Shown here one piece after another: positions 1 to 8,787 of a DNA stretch of 64,000 bases; positions within the stretch are counted from its first letter, which is position 1, and each line of letters starts with the position of its first letter. A program made the position numbers and the translations under genes. Under the pieces are notes generated by a model. That model saw only the letters and a program-made list of their open reading frames with translations. It was not told where the DNA came from and did not search any database. Source of the stretch: Streptomyces sp. NBC_00659 (GTDB taxonomy: Bacteria; Actinomycetota; Actinomycetes; Streptomycetales; Streptomycetaceae); NCBI RefSeq assembly GCF_036226925.1, contig NZ_CP109031.1, positions 310,001-374,000 of the forward strand, given 5' to 3'.

Positions 1-2
1 CG

Positions 3-512
3 GCCTCGCTGCTCGATGCGGTGGTCCGGCTGCTGCGACTGCTCGACGAACCCCGCGACCGGGCCGTACTCGCGCCGCTGGTCAAACGCGAGATCCTGTG
101 GCGCCTGATCACTGGCGAGCAGGGTGCGACGGTACGCGAACTCGGCCTGGCCGACAGCGGTCTCAGCCACGTCTCCCGGGCCGTGCGCTGGATCCGCGAG
201 CACTACGCGCAGTCCTTCCGCGTCGAGGACGTGGCACGCATGTCCGGCATGAGCGTCTCCGCCTTCTATCGCAACTTCCAGGCGGTGACCGCGATGAGCC
301 CCATCCAGTTCCAGAAGCAGATCAGGCTGCAGGAGGCCCGGTTGCTGCTCGCCACCCACCCGGGCGACGTCACCGGCATCGGCCGGCGCGTGGGCTATGA
401 CAACCCCTCGCAGTTCAGCCGGGAGTACCGCCGCCAGTTCGGTGCGCCCCCGAGCCGGGACGCCGCCCGTCTGCGCAGCACCGCGCACTCCCCCGTGGCC
501 GTCCTGCCCTGA
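3..512 (+). CDS. AraC family transcriptional regulator, C-terminal part (gene starts before the window)
   Basis: The frame is open from the first bases of the window, so the gene is cut by the window edge; an internal GTG at 21 is not a convincing start. The visible 169 residues hold the end of an AraC_N-like domain (REILWRLITGEQG) followed by a complete double helix-turn-helix AraC DNA-binding domain (IREHYAQSFRVEDVARMSGM, then IGRRVGYDNPSQFSREYRRQFG). It is presumably a one-component regulator of a neighbouring oxidoreductase; the SDR gene at 667 on the same strand is the obvious candidate target. Family is clear, ligand and target are not. Confidence 0.9.
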   Translation, partial: ASLLDAVVRLLRLLDEPRDRAVLAPLVKREILWRLITGEQGATVRELGLADSGLSHVSRAVRWIREHYAQSFRVEDVARMSGMSVSAFYRNFQAVTAMSPIQFQKQIRLQEARLLLATHPGDVTGIGRRVGYDNPSQFSREYRRQFGAPPSRDAARLRSTAHSPVAVLP

Positions 513-666
513 ACCATCTGAAGCACGGTAGAGGATCGTGCAGGAAGAGGCGAGGATAGTTCTACTGTTTCAGCAGGTCAGAGCGATTCAATGGAATCAC
601 CGATTCCCCAGCCGTGCAGGAAAATGCCTGTCCGGCCGGGGATCCCATCCCATCGCAAGGATCGCC

Positions 667-1416
667 ATGAAGACCGTTCTGATCACTGGTACCTCGTCCG
701 GATACGGACGGGAGACAGCCCTCCACTTCCATGCGCAGGGGTGGAACGTCATCGCCACGATGCGCACCCCGCGTCGGGACGCTCTGCCCTCCTCGGACCG
801 GCTGCGCGTCGTCGGGCTCGACGTGACCGAGCCCGAGAGCATCACCGCCGCACTTGAGGCAGCCGGCCCCGTCGACGTCCTGGTCAACAACGCGGGCGTC
901 CCCTCGATCGGTGTGTTCGAGGGCACCCCCATGGCCCGCGTTCGGGAAGTGTTCGAGACCAACACCTTCGGCGTGATGGCGACCACCCAGGCGGTGCTGC
1001 CCCAGTTCCGCGAACGCGGCTCCGGCGTGGTGGTCAACGTGACCTCCAGCGTGGTGCTGGGCCACATGCCACTCTCGGCCGTCTACAAGGCGAGCAAGAT
1101 GGCCATCGAGGGGTTCACCTCCTCTCTCGCGCTCGAACTCGCGCCGTTCGGCGTGCGCGCCAAGACGGTCGAGCCGGGCGCCTGCCTGACGACGAACTTC
1201 GCCGCCACGGCGACACAGGGCGCCCTGCTGGACGAACTGGTCCCGGCGCCCTACGCAGCGTGGGCGGAGAAGGCCATGGGCGACTTCACGGGCCAGGACC
1301 TGTTCACCGAGGAAAGCGACGTCGCCGAAGCGGTGTGGCGCGCCGTGCACGACACGACCGGGCAGCTGCGCTTCCCGGCCGGTCCCGACGCAGTCTGGCT
1401 CGCCCAGGCAAAGTGA
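667..1416 (+). CDS. SDR family NAD(P)-dependent oxidoreductase
   Basis: This 249-residue protein has the length and motifs of a classical short-chain dehydrogenase: the cofactor-binding TGTSSGYG near residue 7, NNAG near 78, a serine in NVTSS and the catalytic YKASK (Tyr-x3-Lys). The start is the ATG at 667, preceded by AAGGA at good spacing; the longer upstream frame is not needed. Substrate cannot be told from sequence. It follows an AraC regulator, an arrangement common for inducible SDR enzymes, so that regulator may control it (inference). Confidence 0.93.
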   Translation: MKTVLITGTSSGYGRETALHFHAQGWNVIATMRTPRRDALPSSDRLRVVGLDVTEPESITAALEAAGPVDVLVNNAGVPSIGVFEGTPMARVREVFETNTFGVMATTQAVLPQFRERGSGVVVNVTSSVVLGHMPLSAVYKASKMAIEGFTSSLALELAPFGVRAKTVEPGACLTTNFAATATQGALLDELVPAPYAAWAEKAMGDFTGQDLFTEESDVAEAVWRAVHDTTGQLRFPAGPDAVWLAQAK

Positions 1417-1861
1417 CGTGGGCAGTGGGCAGAGTCCTTGCCACCGGCGAGGCGTTCGGCTCCCGCGCGTACGACGGGCCGAGGGCTTCCGGCCGGCGGG
1501 GCGTTCGCGCGGCGGGCTGAGCCGGCAGCATGTCCATGGAGTGCCTGACAGCACTCCCGGTCCTCGGCCCCTCCGGGGATGACGAGGTAGTGGACGATGT
1601 TGATGGCGATCGTGGTGTCACCCGTCCCGAGGCGGGGGGAGGCCTCTGCCGCGGACCCACTGGTCCCCCATCGCGTCGGCCGTCGGCGTCCGAAGGATCT
1701 CGGGCTCGTTCGGCGCCCGCTGCATGGGCCGCCCGCCATGAGGGAGGCCGGACGACTGGGCGAACCGGTCGATGCCGTCGAGGGCAGCGGCGCGGATCTG
1801 CTCGATCATCTCGGCGTTGGCCTCCGCCATGTCGCCTGGCACGTTCGCGGAGGTCTTGACG
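1417..1861 (-). other. degraded sequence downstream of a transposase remnant
   Basis: No intact gene fits here. On the minus strand two frames each carry a coding-like stretch (AEANAEMIEQIRAAALDGID at about 1770-1845 and TTIAINIVHYLVIPGG at about 1575-1625), separated by a frame change. They may be parts of one decayed gene joined to the IS fragment upstream, but I do not recognise the family. Confidence 0.35.
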
Positions 1862-2013
1862 CTCTGGGCATCGAGCCACGCAGGCGCTCGGCTCGGCGTT
1901 CCGGCCTTCGGCCTGGCGCAGCAACTGGCGCAGGAAGCCGTTGCGTTGGTGAAAGACACCAACTCCCAGCGGGCATCGGAGAGATCACTGGGATACGGGC
2001 GCTGTCGCGTCAT
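1862..2013 (-). pseudogene. IS5-family transposase, N-terminal remnant
   Basis: The start MTRQRPYPSDLSDARWELV is the hallmark N-terminus of an IS5-group transposase. After WELV about 60 residues of the family are missing. The sequence resumes as VFHQRNGFLRQLLRQAEG in a second frame, then shifts again to LDAQSVKTSANVP, the conserved motif around the first catalytic region. Everything after that is gone. It has at least one deletion and one frameshift and is certainly inactive. A C-terminal piece of an IS5-type transposase lies at 35510, but nothing links the two directly. Confidence 0.8.
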
Positions 2014-2066
2014 ATTTCGGTCTGATCCTTTCTCAGAGCAGTGCGAAAAAACTCGCTGGACATCGC

Positions 2067-2837
2067 ATGGGCCAAGCGGCGAGCGTTGACGGAATGCAGC
2101 AGGAGAAGATCTGGGACGCCGATGTCGCCCAACGCTATGACACGCCCGGCTCCGGCATGTTCGCGCCTGAGGTCTTGGGGCCGACCGTGGACCGACTCGC
2201 CCAACTCGCCGGGGGCGGAGCAGCGCTTGAGTTCGCCGTCGGGACCGGCCGGGTAGCCGTCCCGCTCGCCGGGCGAGGAGTCTCTGTCACCGGCATCGAG
2301 CTGTCGCTCCCGATGGTGGAGCAACTGCGAACCAAGGCAGATGAAGCAACGATCCCCGTGATCATCGGTGACATGGCGACCACCGTCGCCCCCGGGAAGT
2401 ACACCCTCGTCTACCTCGTGTACAACACGATCTCCAACCTGCTCACCCAGGATGAGCAGGTCCAGTGCTTCCGTAACGCTGCCCGCCACCTTGCGCCTGG
2501 TGGTCGGTTCGTGATCGAGCTCTGGGTTCCCGAGTTGCGCAAGCTACCACCGGGCCAAACGGCCACCGTCTGGCAGTCCGAACCCGGCTACATCGGGTTG
2601 GACACCTACGACGTCCTGTGCCAGCACGTGGTGTCGCACCACTTCCGTTTCGATGAGTCTGAGCAGGCGCGGTTGTTCCGGAGCCCTCATCGCTATATCT
2701 GGCCGGCCGAACTCGACCTGATGGCTCAGCTGGCCGGATTCGAACTGGAGACCAGGCATGCGGACTGGGCCGGCGCCCCATTCACCGCCGAGTCGCGTTC
2801 TCACGTCTCCGTCTACCGAATCCCGCCAGCACAGTAG
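2067..2837 (+). CDS. class I SAM-dependent methyltransferase
   Basis: The protein of 256 residues has a class I methyltransferase fold signature: motif I LEFAVGTGRVAVPLA around residue 50, an acidic residue after beta 2 (VTGIELS), IIGDMATT as motif II and LAPGGRFVIELW as motif III. An alternative ATG at 2094 (MQQEKIWDADVAQRYD) gives a more family-like N-terminus with a GACGGA just upstream, so the true start may be there. The substrate is unknown. It stands alone between transposase debris and a broken zinc-ribbon gene. Confidence 0.9.
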   Translation: MGQAASVDGMQQEKIWDADVAQRYDTPGSGMFAPEVLGPTVDRLAQLAGGGAALEFAVGTGRVAVPLAGRGVSVTGIELSLPMVEQLRTKADEATIPVIIGDMATTVAPGKYTLVYLVYNTISNLLTQDEQVQCFRNAARHLAPGGRFVIELWVPELRKLPPGQTATVWQSEPGYIGLDTYDVLCQHVVSHHFRFDESEQARLFRSPHRYIWPAELDLMAQLAGFELETRHADWAGAPFTAESRSHVSVYRIPPAQ

Positions 2838-3016
2838 CTCCGCATGGCCGGGACGGATGCCCCGTCTCCGGCCTTGCCTCATGTGGGCGTCGCGGTGAGG
2901 GAGTGCCTGTCTCTACATGGTCCTCCTCTGGCGCCCTCGTACTTTGGTAGGCCGAAGGGTTCGCTGAGAGGCCGCCGGGGTTCCCGACGGTCTCCGCGTT
3001 TTCGTACGGTGGGCAC

Positions 3017-3518
3017 ATGGGCAAGGACAGGGTGCCCCGGCTGAGGCTGCTCGTGATCACGGACGACGACACGGGGCCGAGGCTGTGCCGGGGGTGTGGT
3101 GGTCCGCTGACGCCTTCGGTGAAGGCGTCGGCGGTGTTCTGTTCGTCGGTGTGCCGGTCACGGCATTGGCGGCGGATGCGGCGGGCGCGGGCGCGGACCG
3201 AGGCAGTCCAGGCCGGTGTGACGTCCAGCTGCCCGGAATGCGGCGCGTCGTGGACGGTTGAGGGTCGAACATCCTGCCTCGGCGACGTACTGCTCTCCTG
3301 CCTGCCGCAAACGGGCCCGGCGCAGACGGCGCGCGGCGGACAACGGGTCGTTGATGACGGGCTGGGCCTCGTCCTTGCGGGTGGTGGCTGTCGCGCACTG
3401 CCCGCCCGAGATGAACTCCCAGCGCCGACGACGGTACGGACATGGCCGCGTTCCCACGCGAGCGTCGCTACAGGCCGTACGGGCTACTGCACGTCGACGT
3501 AGTCACCTGCGGCCTTGA
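3017..3518 (+). pseudogene. small twin zinc-ribbon protein, frameshifted
   Basis: The first frame from ATG 3017 encodes a CxxC...CxxxC unit (CRGCGG, then CSSVCRSRHW) and the start of a second (CPECGASWTV). At about 3255-3260 the frame must change for the second unit to finish as HPASATYCSPACRKRARRRRR, which is read from 3258 onward. With one indel the gene reads as a protein of two treble-clef-like zinc ribbons with basic tails, so one-base disruption (or a sequencing error) is the simplest explanation. Function unknown. Confidence 0.6.
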
Positions 3519-4409
3519 CGGCCTGAGTGGTCGAGGTTCCCGCGAAGCTGTAGCGGAAGTAGCCGTCGACGGTGGCCGTCGCGGTCGTCTTCAGGTTGCC
3601 CCTCGAGTCCGACTTGACCGTCTTGAGGGTGGTGTAGGTGTCGCTGGTCTTCTTGCGGAACTGAAACTGCACCGGCTGGGCGGCGTAGCCCGTGTACGTG
3701 CCGGTGTCCCAGTTGGCGCGGGACAGCAGGCCGGTGGCCGTGACGGTCTTGCCCTTCTTGACGGGCTACGGGGATGCGTTGACCGTCAGCTTGGAGTAGC
3801 GCTGGAGCTTGGCGGTGCCCAGCCCGTCCCGGTAGACGGAGCCGACCTTGCTCCAGTCAGCGTCCAGGTCCTCGGGATTCACACCGTTCCAGGCGATGGC
3901 GACGCCGATGGCCGTCCAGGTGCCCGCGTCCTCGTTGCGCAGTTCGTCCTGCGGGTAGACGTCGATGGTGCCCTTGCAGGTGGCGGCGGTCGACGAGCTC
4001 GCGGTGCAGGAGGGGGCATCATCGCTGAACAGGACGTTCCCCGACTCGTCGTAGGGACCGCGGTAGATCTCGACCTCCAGTGGAAGTCGTCGGCGGTGAT
4101 GTCCACGGACACGTCGTGCCTGACGCTGCAGGTGACCGGGACGGAGACCCGGTTGGTGGTGCCCACGACGATCGGCTTGCCGCTGTCGACCTTCACGTTC
4201 GAGAAGGACAGGTCGAGGTCGTAGGGCTGGTCGTCGGATCCTGGGGAGCCGGTGAACAGAGTCTTGCCCGAAGCGGCGTGGACGGCTTCGCGCACCTTGG
4301 CGATCTCCGCGCGGCGGTCGGCAAAACCGGCGGCGTGAGCGCCCGGAATGGTGCGGACGGAGAAGGCCGGGGCTCCGGAGACGGCGGCCACGGTGACGCG
4401 GATGCGCAT
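3484..4409 (-). pseudogene. secreted Ig-like-domain protein, frameshift plus nonsense mutation
   Basis: From ATG 4409 the product has a signal-peptide-like start (MRIRVTVAAVSGAPAF, cleavage after AHA) and a domain containing VKVDSGKPIVVGTTN, typical of Streptomyces secreted repeats with Ig-like domains. Near 4080 the reading must shift frame to continue as EIYRGPYDESGNVLFSDDAP. It then meets an in-frame TAG at about 3770, where the reading [17 protein letters not shown] would be continuous if that codon were a sense codon. The rest ([19 protein letters not shown]) runs to the stop at 3484. Two independent lesions make it a pseudogene of about 300 codons. Confidence 0.75.
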
Positions 4410-4577
4410 GCGATTTCCCCAGTGGAGAAAGAGGGTCTGGCAGGTTGGTCGTTCCTCACGGTTCGCTGACACCAGAGGCCCAGGTGATCGTGGAATCTGC
4501 CGACTCGGATGATCCGATCAACGACGCAGGCAGGTCGTTGCACGGGAAATGGAGATTCCGTGTGCATATGACCAAGA

Positions 4578-5480
4578 TCATGCTCCGCACACGGCCAGTG
4601 CCGTTCGCGCCAGCCCGCGCAGCCAGACGTGGGCGTGGTCGGTGTCGTAGCGCTGATGCCACGACAGGTACACCGGTGCCGACGGCAGTTCGAGTGGCAG
4701 GGGGAGGACGACCAGGCCGAGGTCGCCGACCGCTGACCGCGTGGTGGCTTCGGGGACGCTGATCAGGAGATCGGAGCCGCGCGCGAACTCCAGCGCGGCC
4801 GCTTCCGTGGGCGCGGTCGCCACTACGCGGCGGGTGAGGTTGAGCCGCGTGAGCGCGTCGTCGAGGGCGTTGCTGAGGTTTCCACGTCGCGAGACGGTGA
4901 CGTGTTCAGCGGCGGCGTACTGCTTTGCCGTGAGGGTCCTGACGCGGGTGAGGGGGTGTCCCTGCCTCACGACGATGACGAGGTGGGTCTCGCCCACGTT
5001 CTCGGCGCGGATGTCCGGTGCGCTCGGGCGGTTGGCGTTCGCCTCCAGGTCGACCTCGCCGCGCCGCAACTCGGGGGTGTCGATGCTCGATTCCGCGACG
5101 AAGCGCAAGCGCACGCCTGGCGCCTGTCCGCGAACGGCCGCGAGGAGTGAGGGGCCGCTCAAGGCGACCAGGGAATCGTGCCAACGGAGGGTGAAAGTGC
5201 GCTCCAGCGTTGCCAGATCGAGTTCACGGCTCGGTGCCAGCACCCCCTGGACCTGGTGCAGCAGCTCGTGGACCTGTTCCCGGACGGCGATCGCATACGG
5301 CGTCGGGGTCATCGTGCGGCCGGTGCGCACCAGGATCTGATCCCCGGTCGCATGCCGGATTCGGCCCAGACTCCGGCTCATCGCGGGGGCGGTGACGTGC
5401 AGGCGTGCGGCCGCCCCGGTCACACTCCCCTCCTCCAGCAGCGCGTCGAGGGCGGTGAGCAGGTTCAAATCCAATTGCAT
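4578..5480 (-). CDS. LysR family transcriptional regulator
   Basis: The product starts MQLDLNLLTALDALLEEGSV and carries the LysR winged helix (TGAAARLHVTAPAMSRSLGR), followed by a substrate-binding domain (residues about 90-300). I chose ATG 5480, preceded by AGGA, over an ATG nine codons upstream. It is divergent from the inositol-monophosphatase-like gene at 5618, and the intergenic DNA holds an interrupted inverted repeat. LysR proteins normally control the divergent gene, so it probably regulates 5618-7074 (inference). Confidence 0.92.
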   Translation of the reverse strand: MQLDLNLLTALDALLEEGSVTGAAARLHVTAPAMSRSLGRIRHATGDQILVRTGRTMTPTPYAIAVREQVHELLHQVQGVLAPSRELDLATLERTFTLRWHDSLVALSGPSLLAAVRGQAPGVRLRFVAESSIDTPELRRGEVDLEANANRPSAPDIRAENVGETHLVIVVRQGHPLTRVRTLTAKQYAAAEHVTVSRRGNLSNALDDALTRLNLTRRVVATAPTEAAALEFARGSDLLISVPEATTRSAVGDLGLVVLPLPLELPSAPVYLSWHQRYDTDHAHVWLRGLARTALAVCGA

Positions 5481-5516
5481 GTGAGTAATCCTAGCCGTAC
5501 TTGACATGCATTTGAA
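5464..5516. promoter_or_regulatory. possible LysR operator between divergent genes
   Basis: TTCAAAT (5464-5470) plus TTGCATG on the left faces CATGCATTTGAA (5505-5516) on the right, an interrupted inverted repeat overlapping the LysR start. A TTGACA hexamer lies at 5501-5506. LysR proteins bind such interrupted palindromes, but no binding is shown here. Confidence 0.35.
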
Positions 5517-5617
5517 GTTAATGAAGGGGCTCTATACCTTCGAGGTGAGAGCGCAAGACGGAACGCACCGCCTGGCCCGACCAGCCTCAACACCCCTCCT
5601 CACACGGGAGTACCGCC

Positions 5618-6436
5618 ATGTCCGAAACGCTTCAGACCACCGACGTCGCCGCCTCCGACGCCGACCTCCTCAGCCAGACCGCCATGATGGTGCGAGCGGC
5701 CGGATCGGCGCTGCGCGAGCGCTTCGGCGAGGTGGTCCCCTACCAGACCCGCGAAGAGCTGATGCACGCCCTCGCCGCCAACGACGACACGGCGCTCGAC
5801 ATCCTGCGCCCCGGCCTCACGCGCCTGCGCCCGGACGCCGGCTGGGTGGAGGACGAGCTGGACGGCGGGGCGCTGCCGCCCGGTGAATGGTGGGTCGTGG
5901 ATCCGGCCGAAGGAAACGTCAACCACCTGCACGCCCTGCCGGAGTGGGCGGTGACCGCCACGCTTGTGCGCGAGAACCAGCCGGTGCTCACCGCGGTCCA
6001 CCTGCCGTTGACCGGCGAGACCTACACCGCGCTCACCGGCGCGGGCGCCCACCTCGACGGCCGGCCGCTGCAGGTCTCCCGGACCGCGGACCTCGGCCTG
6101 GGCATCGTGGCCACCAGCCAGGCCCGGCCGGACGAGGACGAGCAGGTCGTGCGGCGCGTCGGCTCCTCGATCACCGCGATGCTCTTCGACGCGCTCGTCG
6201 TCCGCACCGCCGTACCCGCGACCCTGCACCTGATGAACGTGGCCGCCGGCCGGATCGACGCCTTCTGGCAGTACTCCGGTGCCCGCGCGGACCTGCTGCC
6301 CGGGGCGCTGCTCGTCACCGAGGCCGGCGGGCGGATCTCCGACGCCGAGGGCCGCCCCTGGACCCCGCAGAGCGAGAGCTTCCTGGCCGCCGCGCCCGGC
6401 GTCCACGCCGAGGCCGTCGCCACGCTCTCACGCTGA
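5618..6436 (+). CDS. inositol monophosphatase family protein with altered metal motif
   Basis: The 272-residue length and architecture match the IMPase/CysQ superfamily: a WVEDEL-type acidic pair near residue 75, WWVVDPAEGNVNH near 90, and ARADLLPGALLVTEAGGRIS near 225 (the second metal/phosphate motif). In canonical enzymes the middle motif is DP(I/L)DGT; here it is DPAEGN, so the second aspartate is a glutamate and the threonine an asparagine. It may be an active variant or a non-catalytic relative. It is followed by an NADP-binding protein gene 41 bp downstream and is divergent from a LysR gene. Confidence 0.85.
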   Translation: MSETLQTTDVAASDADLLSQTAMMVRAAGSALRERFGEVVPYQTREELMHALAANDDTALDILRPGLTRLRPDAGWVEDELDGGALPPGEWWVVDPAEGNVNHLHALPEWAVTATLVRENQPVLTAVHLPLTGETYTALTGAGAHLDGRPLQVSRTADLGLGIVATSQARPDEDEQVVRRVGSSITAMLFDALVVRTAVPATLHLMNVAAGRIDAFWQYSGARADLLPGALLVTEAGGRISDAEGRPWTPQSESFLAAAPGVHAEAVATLSR

Positions 6437-6477
6437 CCACGCACCACAACCTGCACGCACGAAAGGACCAGATCACC

Positions 6478-7074
6478 ATGACCACGATCGCAGTTCTCGG
6501 AAACGGCCGCGTCGGCGGCAACCTGACCGCAGCGCTCACCCGGGCAGGGCATGAGGTGACCGTGGCGAACCGCGCTCCGGGGGCCGCCGCCGACGCTGCC
6601 CGGACAGCCCGGATCGTCATCAACGCCACCCCGGGCGCCGGCTCGCTGGACCGGCTCGCCGCCCTGCGCGAGGAACTGCGCGGCAAGATCCTCGTCGACG
6701 TCTCCAACGCCACCGTCGACGGCCCCGACGGACTGCCCGCCGACCTGCTCTACCCCGGCTCAAGCCTCGCCGAGCAACTCCAGGAAGCGCTCCCCGAAAC
6801 GCACGTCGTCAAGACACTCAACACCATGCTCTTCCCCGTGATGACCGCGCCGGCCACCCTCACCCAGGCCCCCGAGGCCTTCCTCTCCGGCGAGGACCCG
6901 CAGGCCAAGCAGACCGTCCGCGAACTGCTCATCAGCCTCGGCTGGCGCAAGGAGTGGATCACCGACCTCGGCGGGATCCAGACCGCCCGCGCCACGGAGG
7001 CCGCGATACTTTTCGTACCGCACGTGATTCGGTCCAGCGGATTCACGCCCTTCGCGATCTCGATCGCCCGCTGA
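6478..7074 (+). CDS. NADPH-dependent F420 reductase-like NAD(P)-binding protein
   Basis: The 198-residue protein begins with a dinucleotide-binding motif (TIAVLGNGRVGGNL) and continues with VVINATPGA, ILVDVSNATVDGP and VVKTLNTM, the series seen in F420-dependent NADP reductases and related small Rossmann proteins (usually about 200-220 residues). ATG 6478 has GAAAGGA 11 bases upstream. It probably forms an operon with the IMPase-like gene before it. Whether it uses F420 is not decided by sequence alone. Confidence 0.88.
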   Translation: MTTIAVLGNGRVGGNLTAALTRAGHEVTVANRAPGAAADAARTARIVINATPGAGSLDRLAALREELRGKILVDVSNATVDGPDGLPADLLYPGSSLAEQLQEALPETHVVKTLNTMLFPVMTAPATLTQAPEAFLSGEDPQAKQTVRELLISLGWRKEWITDLGGIQTARATEAAILFVPHVIRSSGFTPFAISIAR

Positions 7075-7289
7075 TCCGCACACAGCGCGCCGCCCCTCGC
7101 GATCCGCGGACACCGGAACTCTGAACGCCGAGGCCAGTTCACAGACTTGACGAGAACCACCTGCTCCGGGTTTCCGTACCAGGCAGGGCCGAGCCGAAAA
7201 GCCCTCTCACCGCTCGCCCCGCAGTTCAAGCTGCTCTGAGCAAGGGCCTCTCATATGTCCTCGAAGTCCTCCTCACGTTCCAGCTCTCG

Positions 7290-7465
7290 CTGTGCCTCAC
7301 CCCGGCTCCTACAGTTCGTCGTCGCGGCCGAGCCGTCAAGCGTGCCTGATGCTGTTCGTGCCACAACGGCCCTACCTCGGCCACGAGTTCAGCGATCACC
7401 ATCGGCGACAACCCGGTGATCCGGCACTCCTCCACAATCAACTCACCTGCCTCAGCCGCCATCAT
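7290..7465 (-). pseudogene. transposase remnant (DDE_Tnp_4 type), N-terminal piece
   Basis: Reading minus, TGLSPMVIAELVAEVGPLWH is followed by EQHQARLTARPRRRTVGAG, the N-terminal helical region of Streptomyces IS5-group transposases of the DDE_Tnp_4 type. The similarity stops at VGAG, where an intact copy would continue into KHRLVFVDRL. The rest of the element is absent, so this is a fragment. A longer, also broken, transposase of the same general type starts at 8788. Confidence 0.7.
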
Positions 7466-7645
7466 GCTCAGTTCAACGAGCTACCTGGGCGTCGAGCCAC
7501 GGCAACCGTGCGCGAGGTCGTAAGGGTCACTGGCCCGAACAGTCCGCGGGGATCGTGTGCTGAGCGCTTCGATCGGCGAGTGAACGGGTGAGTTGGCGAC
7601 CCAGAGGGTGCGCGCTCTGCGCGCCGCTGACGACGACGTCGGCGC

Positions 7646-7682
7646 CTGTCACCCGCCGTCAGTGAGGTCCGGCGGGTGACAG
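7646..7682 (-). terminator. hairpin at the 3' end of the small secreted protein gene
   Basis: CTGTCACCCGCC (7646-7657) and GGCGGGTGACAG (7671-7682) form a perfect 12-bp stem with a 13-base loop. The hairpin overlaps the last codons and stop of the minus-strand gene ending at 7649, so it can serve as its intrinsic terminator. Confidence 0.6.
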
Positions 7683-7852
7683 GGGAAAGCTTGGTGCCCG
7701 CCATGATCACCGTGCTGGCCGGCCACGACAGCCGGCGCAGAAGCGGGCGCCGCCGACGCGGTACCCGCCATACCCAGTGCCGCACCGCCTGCCAGCAGAC
7801 CGGTTGCCGCGGTACCGGCCATCAGGCGCTGAACGTGAGTGAGTGCTCTCAT
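7649..7852 (-). CDS. small secreted protein of unknown function
   Basis: A 67-residue product, MRALTHVQRLMAGTAATGLL onward, with a signal peptide ending near GTASA-AP. The mature part is only about 35 residues, rich in His and Gly (GQHGDHGGHQAFPCH), with one cysteine. ATG 7852 has a strong GGAGGAGG eight bases upstream, which fixes the start. A stable hairpin overlaps its end. The His cluster suggests metal binding, but that is inference; no family recognised. Confidence 0.7.
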   Translation of the reverse strand: MRALTHVQRLMAGTAATGLLAGGAALGMAGTASAAPASAPAVVAGQHGDHGGHQAFPCHPPDLTDGG

Positions 7853-8068
7853 CGAGAGTCCTCCTCCGGGGGAAAGGCGATGTTCCATCGCCTCGTGTGT
7901 CACAGGGCATTCGAAGCAGCATCGCCGCCAGATGACCCGAATCAGGAAGAAGAATAATTTAGTAGAGAATATTCATTTTTCATGCGTTCTTCTCGCCATC
8001 CAGGGTGACTACGGCTCCGGATCACTGACAGAGCCACAACACGCCCCTCCAGAGAGGAGGCGCCGGCC

Positions 8069-8548
8069 ATGACCGTCACCACACCCACTCCGGCACCCCC
8101 AACTGATCTGAACCATAGCCCCGTTACTCACCATCAGCTAGCCGTCGCCCTGCCCTACGGACTGCACACCCCGCAGGTGGCGCGGCAGATCACCGCCCGA
8201 TGGCTGGCCGCGCGCGGGGCTCCGGCTTCGCGCATGTGCAATGTGGTGCTCGTCGTGTCCGAACTGGTCACCAACGCCATCCGGCACACGCACGAACCCT
8301 GCACCCTCCAGCTCACGTGGCACGGAAACCGTCTGGACGTCGCCGTCGCCGACCACGGCAAGACGCTGCCGGAGAGGTCCGGCACACCGGGCGAGAACGG
8401 CGGCTTCGGGCTCCTCCTCATCGAGGGCCTCGGAGGAAGGATCAAGACAGTTCCCGCACTCGGCGGCAAGACCGTGCATGCGACCCTGACCCTCACCCCG
8501 TCCAGCCGCCCACATCGTGCACCGCCGACGACCGCCTCGGTTCGGTAG
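8069..8548 (+). CDS. ATP-binding protein, RsbW-like HATPase
   Basis: The 159-residue protein shows the HATPase_c_2 (anti-sigma kinase-like) motifs: N box VVLVVSELVTNAIRHTHE near residue 60, G1 box VAVADHGKTLP near 93 and G2 box GENGGFGLLLIEGLGG near 112. Streptomycetes carry dozens of such small single-domain ATPases, some acting as anti-sigma factors, many without known partners. No cognate sigma factor or anti-anti-sigma gene adjoins it, so its partner is unknown. Confidence 0.9.
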   Translation: MTVTTPTPAPPTDLNHSPVTHHQLAVALPYGLHTPQVARQITARWLAARGAPASRMCNVVLVVSELVTNAIRHTHEPCTLQLTWHGNRLDVAVADHGKTLPERSGTPGENGGFGLLLIEGLGGRIKTVPALGGKTVHATLTLTPSSRPHRAPPTTASVR

Positions 8549-8787
8549 CCCGGAGATGTCCCGCCACTAGAGGGCATCTGATCTGACGAGTCCCCGCCTG
8601 GACGCCTTCGAACGGCGGACCGTCGTTGCCTCGGTCGTTTGTCTGCACCTGCTCCGCCGGCCTCCGGGTGGCAGCGCCGCACCGGTGTGAGCGGGGCCTG
8701 GTGCTGGCGCCCGGGACGATTCACCGGGTCGTGTTTGGGTGTCGGCGCCATCGCGGATGAAGGCAACTTGAGTACAGCCCTTACGAG

